A stretch of DNA of 59,201 nt, taken from positions 1 through 59,201 of the forward strand of contig JAWJLM010000025.1 in assembly GCA_040191315.1 (NCBI GenBank), written 5' to 3'. This document shows positions 7,989 through 16,011 of the stretch, piece after piece. Position numbers and translations under genes: made by a program. The stretch is from Bacillaceae bacterium S4-13-56. Lineage in GTDB: Bacteria; Bacillota; Bacilli; Bacillales; JAWJLM01. Below the pieces are notes generated by a model. That model was not told the DNA's origin, did not search any database, and saw only the letters and a list, made by a program, of their open reading frames with translations. How positions within the stretch are numbered: the stretch's first letter is position 1; every line of letters starts with the position of its first letter.

Positions 7989-8825
7989 ATGGCAGATTCA
8001 AAGAAAAAAAATACAAAATGGACTTTTTGGGCTTTGTTGGTCTTTTATTTAGTTGTTGTTGTATTTCCTTTTTTATGGATCCTCGTGACCTCCTTTAAGA
8101 GTACAGGAGAGATCTATGGAAACAACGCTTTTGGAGTAATTCCAGATAACCCAACAATGGATCACTATTATAGTGTAGTTATGGAAAAGGGGATTCTACG
8201 TGCTATCTTAAATAGCTTGGTTGTTGCAACAACAACTACGATCTATATTATAGCAGTGGCAACTTTTGCCTCCTATGCTATTTCACGCTTTCATTTTAAA
8301 GGGAAAAACATATTATTAGGGCTAATTCTTGCGGTTTCCATGTTTCCGCAAATGATTATTATTGCTCCAGTTTATAACATGTTTTTAGAGCTAGGTTGGA
8401 CAAACAGCTATTTCATTGTCTTACCATACTCTACAATTACATTGCCAATGGCAGTTTGGATCTTAGTAACACACTTCAATCAAATTCCTATTGCTTTGGA
8501 GGAATCAGCAAAAATTGATGGGGCAAGTCCTATCCAAACTTTATTTCGAATCGTATTTCCTTTGGCAGCACCCGGAGTGTTTACTACAGCGATCATTGTG
8601 TTTATTAGTGCTTGGAATGAGTTTGTTCTTTCTATCACCTTAAATTCAAACTCAGAGTTCCATACGGTTCCTGTAGCAATCTCTTTCTTACGTACCCAGT
8701 TTGAGATACTTTGGGGACAGGTCTCAGCAGCAACGATTATTGTTACCATACCAACTTTAATTATAGTTCTCTTGTTCCAGCGTCAAATTATTTCTGGATT
8801 GACATCAGGTGGAGTTAAAGAATAA
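7989..8825 (+). CDS. Sugar ABC transporter permease, MalG-type
   Basis: A 278-aa permease with about six membrane segments. The EAA loop EESAKIDGASPIQTLFRIVFP docks the transport ATPase. SD AAAGGAGG is 6-7 nt before ATG. With the MalF-type partner it forms the translocation channel. No ATPase gene is present in this operon, so a shared MsmX/MalK-like ATPase encoded elsewhere must energise it; that is inference from the missing gene and from known practice in Bacillus. Confidence 0.92.
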   Translation: MADSKKKNTKWTFWALLVFYLVVVVFPFLWILVTSFKSTGEIYGNNAFGVIPDNPTMDHYYSVVMEKGILRAILNSLVVATTTTIYIIAVATFASYAISRFHFKGKNILLGLILAVSMFPQMIIIAPVYNMFLELGWTNSYFIVLPYSTITLPMAVWILVTHFNQIPIALEESAKIDGASPIQTLFRIVFPLAAPGVFTTAIIVFISAWNEFVLSITLNSNSEFHTVPVAISFLRTQFEILWGQVSAATIIVTIPTLIIVLLFQRQIISGLTSGGVKE

Positions 8826-8842
8826 CCTAGGAGGGTCAGGGC

Positions 8843-11161
8843 ATGACATGGCATGTTTCAAGCAAATCATTAATGGACACCCAATTACTAACAGAAGAAA
8901 GCCTATACTTCCTTGGAAACGGATATTTAGGTATTAGAGGAAATTTTGAAGAAACATATGGTCCCTCTTATGATTCAATTAGAGGGACCTATATCAATGC
9001 TTTTCACGATATCATAGACATTCCATACGGGGAAAAATTAAAAGCTTTTCCGGATACCCAGCAAAAAATGCTAAACGTTATCGATGCGCAGACCATTCAG
9101 TTTTATTTTGGGAACGAAAAAGAGCTCTATACGATTACAGATGGAGAAATCATAAGCTATGAAAGAAAGTTGCAAATGGACCAAGCGATTAGTGAGAGAA
9201 TGGTTCATTGGAAATCTCCAGAAGGTAAAGAAGTAGAATTTCATTTTGAACGATTAGTATCTTTTATTCATCGGGAATTATTTGTCATTAAAGTAACAGT
9301 GACTCCCTTGAATTTTGATGGAGAGATAACTATTGTTTCCACCGTAAATGGAAATGTAACAAACTATACAAACCCTAATGACCCAAGAGTAGGAGCTGGA
9401 CATGCCAAAAGGCTTCATACTATCGACGGGGGTGTATATTCTAATAAAGGGTATATCGTTGCAGAGGCTGAGGTTTCTAAGCTAAGAACTGCTTGTGTTG
9501 CTCATCATCGCTTTTCAATCCCCGATATTCAGGAAAAAATGAAACATGAAGCTGGAGAAGTTTCTTTTACCTATAAAATGGAAGGAAAGAAAGGACAAGC
9601 CATCCAATTTACAAAGTGGAATGTATACACAGACACTCTTCGTCATGGGGAACAATTACTTGAGCGAGCACAACAAATCACTAATAATCTTGAAGATGTT
9701 TCATATGAAGAGTTAAAATCAGCCCAAAAAACATACATGAATGGTTTTTGGGAGAGAAGCGATGTAGAAATAAAAGGAGATACAGATCTTCAAAAAGGAA
9801 TTCGCTTTAATCTGTTTCATCTTCTCCAATCTGCTGGCCGAGATAAATATTCAAATATTGCTGCAAAAGGTCTATCAGGGGAAGGTTATGAAGGTCATTA
9901 CTTTTGGGACACAGAGATCTATATGTTCCCAGTCTTTCTCATGACAAATCCTGATTTAGCCAGACAGCTTCTTATCTATCGTTATTCCATTTTAGATGGT
10001 GCCAGAAAACGAGCAAAGGAGATGGGGCATAATCAAGGAGCTCTATTCCCGTGGAGAACGATCAATGGAGACGAATGCTCCTCCTTTTTTCCAGCAGGTT
10101 CAGCACAGTATCATATAAGTGCGGATATAGCCTATAGTTACATTCAATACTTTCAAGCCACTCACGATGAAGAGTTTATGAAAGACTTTGGTACAGAGCT
10201 TTTAATAGAAACAGCAAGATTGTGGATAGATGTAGGTCATTTTCGTAGAGATGGACGCTTTGCCATCGAGGATGTGACCGGTCCGGATGAATATACCTGT
10301 ATCGTAAACAACAATTATTATACGAATGCAATGGCGAAACATAATTTAAAATGGGCTGCTAAGCTATTTCATTTGATGAAAAAATGGGATCCTAAAAAAT
10401 CCGAAGAGCTGTCACGTCGACTTGATGTAAAAGAAAATGAGGTTTCTGAGTGGGAGAGGGCTTCTGAACAGATGTATTTAGGGCATGATGAGGAACTGAA
10501 AATTAACCCACAAGATGATACATTCTTAGAAAAAGAACAATGGGATTTGGAGAATACACCAAAGGAGCATTTCCCACTATTGCTTCATTATCACCCACTT
10601 ACATTGTATCGTTATCAAGTCTGTAAGCAGGCCGATACAGTACTTGCTCATTTTTTACTTGAAGATGAACAAGAACTTGAAACTATAGAAAACAGCTATG
10701 ACTATTATGAAAAGATAACAACACATGATTCTTCCTTATCTTCGTGTGTTTTCAGTATTATGGCTTCTAAGTTGAGGAAGAAGGAGAAGGCCTATCATTA
10801 TTTTTCTGAAACATCTTTAATGGATTTGGAAAACACCCACGGCAACACAAAGGATGGTTTGCATATGGCAAACATGGGTGGAACATGGATGGCCATTGTG
10901 TTCGGGTTTGCTGGTTTGCGTATTAAAGAGGATGGTCTCCATCTGGCTCCATGGATTCCAGAATCTTGGGCAGGATATAGCTTCCATATTCAGTACAAAT
11001 TCCAAAATATCCATGTACAGGTAGAGTCAAAGAATCTAACCTTCACTCTCTTGGAAGGAGCCGAAGTTCCAATGCATGTCTACGATGAGAGCTGTATTAT
11101 CAAGCCGCAACAACCACTCTCTATCCCGGTAAAAGAAAAGCATAGTAAAAAGCGTCGATGA
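8843..11161 (+). CDS. Glycoside hydrolase family 65 disaccharide phosphorylase
   Basis: A 772-aa cytoplasmic enzyme without signal peptide. GH65 phosphorylases split an alpha-glucosyl disaccharide with phosphate to beta-glucose 1-phosphate and a monosaccharide. Visible: an N-terminal super-sandwich domain (about 1-270), then an alpha/alpha barrel with FWDTEIYMFP, FPAGSAQYHISADIAY and DVTGPDEYT, in which E483 aligns with the general acid. Phosphate-binding residues are expected in the barrel (HxNxAD-like region). The specificity (maltose, trehalose, kojibiose or nigerose) cannot be decided here. Beta-phosphoglucomutase, a frequent partner, is absent next door. It is co-transcribed with the permeases (17-nt gap), indicating import followed by phosphorolysis. 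Confidence 0.92.
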   Translation: MTWHVSSKSLMDTQLLTEESLYFLGNGYLGIRGNFEETYGPSYDSIRGTYINAFHDIIDIPYGEKLKAFPDTQQKMLNVIDAQTIQFYFGNEKELYTITDGEIISYERKLQMDQAISERMVHWKSPEGKEVEFHFERLVSFIHRELFVIKVTVTPLNFDGEITIVSTVNGNVTNYTNPNDPRVGAGHAKRLHTIDGGVYSNKGYIVAEAEVSKLRTACVAHHRFSIPDIQEKMKHEAGEVSFTYKMEGKKGQAIQFTKWNVYTDTLRHGEQLLERAQQITNNLEDVSYEELKSAQKTYMNGFWERSDVEIKGDTDLQKGIRFNLFHLLQSAGRDKYSNIAAKGLSGEGYEGHYFWDTEIYMFPVFLMTNPDLARQLLIYRYSILDGARKRAKEMGHNQGALFPWRTINGDECSSFFPAGSAQYHISADIAYSYIQYFQATHDEEFMKDFGTELLIETARLWIDVGHFRRDGRFAIEDVTGPDEYTCIVNNNYYTNAMAKHNLKWAAKLFHLMKKWDPKKSEELSRRLDVKENEVSEWERASEQMYLGHDEELKINPQDDTFLEKEQWDLENTPKEHFPLLLHYHPLTLYRYQVCKQADTVLAHFLLEDEQELETIENSYDYYEKITTHDSSLSSCVFSIMASKLRKKEKAYHYFSETSLMDLENTHGNTKDGLHMANMGGTWMAIVFGFAGLRIKEDGLHLAPWIPESWAGYSFHIQYKFQNIHVQVESKNLTFTLLEGAEVPMHVYDESCIIKPQQPLSIPVKEKHSKKRR

Positions 11162-11178
11162 TCGTATCGACGCTTTTT
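11147..11178. terminator. Terminator of sugar operon, overlapping the GH65 stop
   Basis: A perfect 13-bp stem pairs 11147-11159 (AAAAAGCGTCGAT) with 11166-11178 (ATCGACGCTTTTT). The GH65 stop codon (11159-11161) lies at the apex, so the hairpin is partly coding. Confidence 0.88.
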
Positions 11179-11231
11179 CTGAGAAAAAAATGGGCCAGTA
11201 TGTATGAATTTGCGCGTTCATGCGGAAAATA

Positions 11232-11262
11232 CCCCAGTATTAAATTAATTTTAATGCTGGGG
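11232..11262 (-). terminator. Probable terminator of the HTH-TPR gene
   Basis: CCCCAGTATTAAA (11232-11244) pairs with TTTAATGCTGGGG (11250-11262). On the minus strand the stem is followed by TATTTT, consistent with termination of the gene ending at 11341. Confidence 0.55.
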
Positions 11263-11340
11263 CGAGAGGAGTGTAAAATAATGTAGTTTCTTAATGGATG
11301 AGCATAACTCTGCTTTTTGTTTCCTAATCAAGTTCGTGGG

Positions 11341-12603
11341 TTAAAAATGTAGAAGTTTTGATAGAGCTTGGGAAGAAAGTTTATAATATCGACTTGAATC
11401 TCGGTATTTTCTTCTTTTTTCAAGTTCTTTAGCCAGAAGCAGACTGTAGTTACTTACATGTTCATGAAGCTGATACCTTTGAAAAAAAGGAATGGTCTTC
11501 ATGGTTACATAGAGTTTAAATTCTTGAAAGTCTCCCGAGCTTAATTTTTGATAGGTTGTAAAATGATGAATGTAATCTTGAAGTCGGGAGGGATCATCAA
11601 TTAAAGAAAAACCTTTATCCACCCATTTTTTAACATCATCCCATTGATTAGACTTCGTAAGCTCTTGAACCAACTGCAAAACAGTATTCAGACTATAACG
11701 GCTGCCTGATACATCTTCGTATCCATTTAACAAGAATTTTAATGCTTTTTCTGAATCTCCCTTTGTTGTATAAAACTTCCCTCTATAAAAGGAGATGCTT
11801 TTTAGTAGTGAACGCAATCCAAGTACATTGGCTGCTTTTTCAGATAAGGAAAATGATGCTTCTGCCTTTTCTAAATCACCGCTTCGTAGATAACAGACTC
11901 CTAAGATAAACTGGCATTCTGCAGTTCGCTTATAGTTCATATCCTCGTAATATAATTCAAGTGCCAGATTGACATATTCAAAGGTTTTGTTGACCTTATA
12001 TACATTGAGATAGCTCCTCGCCATATGGAAACATAGGTCAGCTTTTTCCCAGTGTTCGATTTGTCCTCCTTTAGAAATGACTTCTGCAGTTTCGAAATAT
12101 TGAGTCGAACGATGGAAGTCGCCATAACTATAATAAAAGATCCCGTTAAATTTATGATAGAAATAAAGAGAAACTTCATTAAAGATATCTTTTAAATTTT
12201 CTAATTCTTCCTTCAGTTCATTAGCTTTTATATAGTTTTCCTTTGTTAAATAATAGTGAAACTCATAGAGAATAAATAGGTTATGAAGGAAAGGGTCAAA
12301 AACGTCACTCATCACTTCTTTCAATTCCAAATGAGAATCTTCGCTTGTGCTGTTGAAATTAATAATATTTTGCTTATACCACGAATTCAAACGCTCTTTT
12401 GCTTCCTCAGACCTATCATGAATATTAATCGAAACATGTAAACGCTCCATGAGAAGGGATAGAATTTCTTCACTAGGAACGGTTTGGCCATTTTCTATTT
12501 TGCTGTAATAGGAAACAGAACAAATTCCCTCGCACACCTCCTCTTGACTTATTCCTTTTTTTAACCGATGAAATTTTAAAAAGATGTGGATAGGCGGATT
12601 CAA
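11341..12603 (-). CDS. XRE-type HTH regulator with C-terminal TPR repeats (RRNPP-like)
   Basis: A 420-aa protein. The N-terminal helix-turn-helix (about 5-65) has ISQEEVCEGICSVSYYSKIENG. The rest is tetratricopeptide-like helices (about 110-410) such as AECQFILGVCYLRSGDLEKAEASF. This domain order is that of peptide-responsive regulators (PlcR, NprR, Rgg and relatives), although several non-peptide regulators share it. TTG 12603 is preferred because AAAGGAG ends 8 nt upstream; the GTG at 12609 is too close. It is divergent from a 48-aa ORF at 12837. The DNA target is unknown; a dyad at 12713-12731 sits in the shared promoter region. Confidence 0.8.
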   Translation of the reverse strand: MNPPIHIFLKFHRLKKGISQEEVCEGICSVSYYSKIENGQTVPSEEILSLLMERLHVSINIHDRSEEAKERLNSWYKQNIINFNSTSEDSHLELKEVMSDVFDPFLHNLFILYEFHYYLTKENYIKANELKEELENLKDIFNEVSLYFYHKFNGIFYYSYGDFHRSTQYFETAEVISKGGQIEHWEKADLCFHMARSYLNVYKVNKTFEYVNLALELYYEDMNYKRTAECQFILGVCYLRSGDLEKAEASFSLSEKAANVLGLRSLLKSISFYRGKFYTTKGDSEKALKFLLNGYEDVSGSRYSLNTVLQLVQELTKSNQWDDVKKWVDKGFSLIDDPSRLQDYIHHFTTYQKLSSGDFQEFKLYVTMKTIPFFQRYQLHEHVSNYSLLLAKELEKRRKYRDSSRYYKLSSQALSKLLHF

Positions 12604-12712
12604 GTGCACCGCTCCTTTCTATGTAAGGAGTTGAAGAAAGTATGTACAAGAACCCCTCTAAAAAAGGGGGTTCCAATCAAAATATTTCCCAATAAAAACT
12701 TAGCTCAAATTC

Positions 12713-12731
12713 TGTATACTATTAATATACA
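12713..12731. promoter_or_regulatory. Dyad in the divergent HTH-TPR / 48-aa ORF region
   Basis: TGTATA (12713-12718) and TATACA (12726-12731) are perfect inverted arms separated by 7 nt. Just before the 48-aa ORF there is also a direct repeat AAATGTAGAA (12799-12818). Either could be the operator of the neighbouring regulator. Confidence 0.35.
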
Positions 12732-12836
12732 AGAAAAAACTACAAAATACCTTAAGAAATTACATTTTATCTTGAATAAATGCGCAAATAAAATATTTAA
12801 ATGTAGAAAAATGTAGAAATTTAGGAGGGCTCTACC

Positions 12837-12983
12837 GTGACATACGAAGAATTAATTCTAGAATTTGAGCAGAAATTGAATCGAAACCTATTTGACGGGG
12901 AAAAAGAGTTTGTGAGCTGGTTGTTCGAAGAGATCCAAAAGGAATGTTACTGGTTCAGAAAGAAGGAAAAGTTCTTATTTTAA
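12837..12983 (+). CDS. 48-aa small protein of unknown function
   Basis: A GTG-initiated ORF with an excellent SD (AGGAGGG, 12823-12829) 7 nt upstream. The product (VTYEELILEFEQKLNRNLFD..., ending RKKEKFLF) is charged, helical-looking and amphipathic, with one Cys, and lacks a signal peptide or hydrophobic core. It has its own strong terminator 40 nt downstream and lies divergent from the HTH-TPR regulator. I do not recognise the family. It differs from PapR/NprX-type pro-peptides, which need an export signal, so a quorum peptide is unlikely; an intracellular partner or modulator is possible. Confidence 0.7.
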   Translation: MTYEELILEFEQKLNRNLFDGEKEFVSWLFEEIQKECYWFRKKEKFLF

Positions 12984-13022
12984 CTGCAATGCAATTATAA
13001 AGATTATATAAATAAGATTAGG

Positions 13023-13080
13023 GAGCATCTGCTTAATGTGCCTTTCCATAAAGGACATTTAGGCAGGTGCTCTTTTTTTT
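13023..13080 (+). terminator. Strong terminator of the 48-aa ORF
   Basis: GAGCATCTGC (13023-13032) pairs with GCAGGTGCTC (13063-13072) and the inner bases continue the stem with one bulge. Eight T follow. Copy R3 of the miniature element starts immediately after. Confidence 0.85.
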
Positions 13081-13082
13081 AC

Positions 13083-13260
13083 AAGATAAAGTATAAAATT
13101 TGTTAGCTCCAGAGAAAAAGCTTCCTCGGGTAATCTTGGCCACGAGTAAGGAAAGCTACAATGAACTATTTCGCACGAAGAAAAAGCTTGCTGGTTTCGA
13201 GGATGTAGGTCACGTCGGCGTTGTCACACGATGTGACGGTTTTAGCCGACGATCCTGGAA
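13083..13260 (+). repeat. CTAGCTCC miniature element, copy R3
   Basis: Starts AGATAAAGTATAAAATTTG then TTAGCTCCAG directly behind the T-run of the preceding terminator. The distal part (GTCACGTCGGCGTTGTCACAC and ATGTGACGG) is shared, inverted, with R7. Forward orientation. Confidence 0.7.
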
Positions 13261-13264
13261 ATTC

Positions 13265-13432
13265 AAGTGCTAACATTCCCGTTTTAAGTGACTCTTTTCT
13301 CGGGCATAGATTATCTTGAGTGCTACCAATAGTGTTAAATCTGCACTCCATAGTGACGAAAAAATCGTGTTTAAGTGACGATTTTTTTTGCAGACAGTTA
13401 ACTTATGTGCTATCCGAGCCTCTTGGGTGACA
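13265..13432 (+). repeat. Phased array 5: AAGTGCTA/AAGTGACG cores
   Basis: Cores beginning at 13265, 13286, 13318, 13330, 13351, 13373, 13405 and 13425 give steps 21,32,12,21,22,32,20, all near multiples of 10.5 bp. The core differs from arrays 1-4 but the helical phasing is alike. No gene is visible between 13080 and 13819. Confidence 0.45.
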
Positions 13433-13544
13433 AGACCAAACTCGATTGTCATGGGGATAGGGGGTGGGAGGTATTATAAGTTTTGGGTTTTGGGGCAGTC
13501 GCTCAAACCATTGTAAAGCGTGGATATCGGGAATTCTCTACTCT

Positions 13545-13580
13545 TTAACTAATAAACAACTATCGTTGTTTATTAGTTAA
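13545..13580. promoter_or_regulatory. 36-bp perfect palindrome upstream of amtB
   Basis: Arms TTAACTAATAAACAAC (13545-13560) and GTTGTTTATTAGTTAA (13565-13580) are perfectly complementary around a 4-nt spacer. There is no U-tract, so it looks more like a large operator or DNA hairpin than a terminator. A TnrA-like box begins 10 bp downstream. Confidence 0.5.
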
Positions 13581-13589
13581 TTGATCATA

Positions 13590-13606
13590 TGTTAGGAAAA
13601 GTAACA
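13590..13606. promoter_or_regulatory. Candidate TnrA box
   Basis: TGTTAGGAAAAGTAACA fits TGTNAN7TNACA exactly. It suggests nitrogen control of amtB, as known for nrgAB in B. subtilis. It lies 214 bp before the start codon and about 170 bp before the apparent promoter, farther than a classic TnrA activation site. Confidence 0.5.
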
Positions 13607-13736
13607 TAATTATTATCTACTAGAAGATGAATTTTTGATTGTGCTAGCAATAACAGAATCACTTCAGGTAACCGATGCGAGTTTAGTAGCGGTGAATGCG
13701 GCAATTATAGTTTTTTAATTTTTTAGTGAAAACCAC

Positions 13737-13764
13737 TTGACATTTTTCAGAATACTTGTAAAAT
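13737..13764 (+). promoter_or_regulatory. Likely SigA promoter of amtB
   Basis: TTGACA (13737-13742) and TAAAAT (13759-13764) are separated by 16 bp, 56 bp upstream of the amtB start. Confidence 0.55.
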
Positions 13765-13819
13765 TACGTATTATAAGAAATGTAAGGATTTATAACATAT
13801 TATGTGAGGAGATGTTTAC

Positions 13820-15091
13820 ATGAGTGAAATGGCATTATTGAATTCATTGTGGGTAATGGTAGGAACCGTACTTGTTATTTTGATGATTGGGGGGTTCATC
13901 CTTTTAGAGGCTGGTTCCACTCGTATGAAAAATGCTGGGCATATTTCAGGGAAGACAATTTTCGCCTTTGGAATTTCGTCATTAGTATTTTGGGCCGTAG
14001 GTTATGGGATTTCTTTTGGAAATGATGTCGGTGGATTTTTTGGTTTTTCAAACTTCTTCTATAATGGAGAGGTTAATCCTGATAGTGATTTAGCGGAAAG
14101 TGTTTTCTTTTTATTCCAATTAGCGTTTGCTGGAATTTCACTGACCATTGCTTTTGGTGGTTTTGCAGAGAGAGCGAAGCTGTCAGCATATCTTTGGTTT
14201 GCTGTTCTGTTTTCGATTTTCGTCTATCCTGTGGTTGCACACTGGATTTGGGGTGGTGGATGGTTAGCTGAACATGGGAAACAAGACTTTGCTGGGTCAA
14301 CAGTTGTTCACTTAACAGGTGCAATGGCTGCATTGGCAGCGACTATGATCCTGAAGCCACGTATTGGTAAATTTAATAAAGATGGTTCTTCTAATACGAT
14401 AGAGGGGCATAACCAAGTTTATACTGCCTTAGCTGTTCTATTGCTTTGGGTAGGGTGGTTTGGATTTAATGCAGGTAGTACTTTATCAGCAGATGGGGCA
14501 TTCTTTGGTTTTGTAGCTGTTAACACTAATTTAGGTGCCGCAGCTGGTGCTGTTGTTGCTTTACTTTTACCATGGGCAATAAAAGGGAAGAGTGACGTTC
14601 CTACCATGTTAAATGGTGCCTTAGCTGGTCTTGTAGCTATTACAGCATCAAGTGGTTTCGTGGACCCTTGGGCAGCCGTGGTCATTGGAGCCATTGGTGG
14701 GCTTATCGTATACTTAAGTATGGAACTAATGGATAAATTAAAAATAGATGATCCAATCTATGCACTATCTGTTCATGGAGCAGCTGGTATTTGGGGTACA
14801 CTTTCGAATGGCTTTTTTGCAACCCCTGAATTGGCAAGCGTCGGTCAACCAGGACTCTTCTATGGTGGTGGCTTTACTCAGTTAGGTGTTCAGCTCCTTG
14901 GAGTGGTCGCAAGTGGAATCTATGCTTTTGTTGTATCTTACATTCTATTAAAAATAATTGAAAAAGTATTCCTTGGTGGAACTTTACGCGTAACACACGA
15001 GGAAGAGTTAATGGGTCTCGATATGAGTGAACATGGGAGCTATGGGTACCCAGAGGCGTTTGGTGATACATCAGATAAAAAAACTAGTTGA
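13820..15091 (+). CDS. amtB: Ammonium transporter, Amt family
   Basis: A 423-aa channel with about eleven membrane segments that conducts ammonium across the cytoplasmic membrane. Family marks: FILLEAGSTRMKNAG near the N-terminus, VVHLTGAMAALAA with the first pore histidine and LSVHGAAGIWGTLSNG with the second. The cytoplasmic tail is short. SD GAGGAG lies 9 nt before ATG. Amt genes are usually followed by a PII gene (glnK/nrgB); here none is present and a DUF294 nucleotidyltransferase follows after 14 nt. Nitrogen regulation is suggested by the TnrA-like box upstream. Confidence 0.95.
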   Translation: MSEMALLNSLWVMVGTVLVILMIGGFILLEAGSTRMKNAGHISGKTIFAFGISSLVFWAVGYGISFGNDVGGFFGFSNFFYNGEVNPDSDLAESVFFLFQLAFAGISLTIAFGGFAERAKLSAYLWFAVLFSIFVYPVVAHWIWGGGWLAEHGKQDFAGSTVVHLTGAMAALAATMILKPRIGKFNKDGSSNTIEGHNQVYTALAVLLLWVGWFGFNAGSTLSADGAFFGFVAVNTNLGAAAGAVVALLLPWAIKGKSDVPTMLNGALAGLVAITASSGFVDPWAAVVIGAIGGLIVYLSMELMDKLKIDDPIYALSVHGAAGIWGTLSNGFFATPELASVGQPGLFYGGGFTQLGVQLLGVVASGIYAFVVSYILLKIIEKVFLGGTLRVTHEEELMGLDMSEHGSYGYPEAFGDTSDKKTS

Positions 15092-15105
15092 TTTGAGCTG
15101 ATTCT

Positions 15106-16011
15106 ATGATAAATCATCTACAACTTCAAAAAGAGCATGAGGTTCTCCAGTCACACCTAGTTCAGGAGGCCTATCGCAAGACCGTTCAAACATGGGGGGA
15201 ACCTCCGTGCTCTTTTTCTTTCTTTTTTGTAGGGAGTACAGGAAGAGAAGAACAGCATTATAGAAGTGATCAAGACCATGGTCTGATATTTGAAGATCCG
15301 GGAGAAAACAATCAAAATTATTTTCTTTGCTTAGGTAAGGAAATTAATTTGGCTTTATCTAAAGGCGGCTACTCCAATTGTGAAGGGAATGTAATGGCTA
15401 GTTTGGAAGGGTGGAATCGATCCTTTATGGATTGGTCCAATTTGATAAATATATGTAGAGAAAGAAAAACGTTTGATGACTTACGAACATTTTTAATGCT
15501 CTTTGATGCAAAGCTTCAATTGGGTGATGGCAAACTAATTCAAGCCATAAAACAAAAGCAAATAAAACTAGCGAAGGATACGGATTTTGTCTGGTGGCTT
15601 GCTGAAAACACAAGAAAAGTTCCTGTTTCATTAAATGCTTTTGGAAAAATAGTTGGCGAGACGGTGGATTTAAAGGAAGCTGTATACTATCCAATCATTC
15701 ATACGATTCGACTATTTGCTATTATGGAGGGAATCCTGGAAAGTAATTCTCTTGAACGTCTTAAAAAAATTCATACATTATCACAAGATGAAAAAAACAG
15801 AATGGAACTATTATTGAAAACTTATTTTTCATTACGGTTAAATTGGACTTCTGAAAAGCAAGATTATAAGAACATCCATCAACTGGATGTATCATTGCTT
15901 TCTGAAGAGGATAAAAAGGAGTTAAAAAGGCTAATTAAAGAAAGTCATAGTTTTCATAATAAGTGGACACGACGTATACAAAAGTGGGCGAAAAATCGTG
16001 AGATTGGATGA
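15106..16011 (+). CDS. DUF294 putative nucleotidyltransferase (GlnD-like N-terminal fold)
   Basis: A 301-aa cytoplasmic protein. The nucleotidyltransferase signature is FVGSTGREEQ with G43-S44 and, further on, the metal-binding aspartates D55 and D57 in SDQDHGLIF. The remaining residues form the helical DUF294 C-terminal domain (KVPVSLNAFGKIVGE, IIHTIRLFAI). Unlike many relatives it has no CBS or cyclic-nucleotide domain. GlnD uridylyltransferase, which modifies PII next to Amt in proteobacteria, shares the catalytic fold. The SD is weak (GAGCTGA), so translation probably depends on amtB. Its last 14 nt overlap the exonuclease gene. Substrate unknown. Confidence 0.8.
   Translation: MINHLQLQKEHEVLQSHLVQEAYRKTVQTWGEPPCSFSFFFVGSTGREEQHYRSDQDHGLIFEDPGENNQNYFLCLGKEINLALSKGGYSNCEGNVMASLEGWNRSFMDWSNLINICRERKTFDDLRTFLMLFDAKLQLGDGKLIQAIKQKQIKLAKDTDFVWWLAENTRKVPVSLNAFGKIVGETVDLKEAVYYPIIHTIRLFAIMEGILESNSLERLKKIHTLSQDEKNRMELLLKTYFSLRLNWTSEKQDYKNIHQLDVSLLSEEDKKELKRLIKESHSFHNKWTRRIQKWAKNREIG

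Noticed and set aside
12586-12816. 76-aa plus-strand frame over the HTH-TPR promoter
   Set aside because: It overlaps the start and SD of the regulator on the other strand and has low-complexity Lys/Asn composition without an SD.
12837-12983. PapR/NprX-type exported signalling peptide
   Set aside because: The product has no hydrophobic signal segment and is highly charged throughout.
13640-13708. Short frame ending in a hydrophobic stretch (LVAVNAAIIVF)
   Set aside because: No SD and an in-frame stop just upstream. It may be a gene remnant but cannot be assigned.
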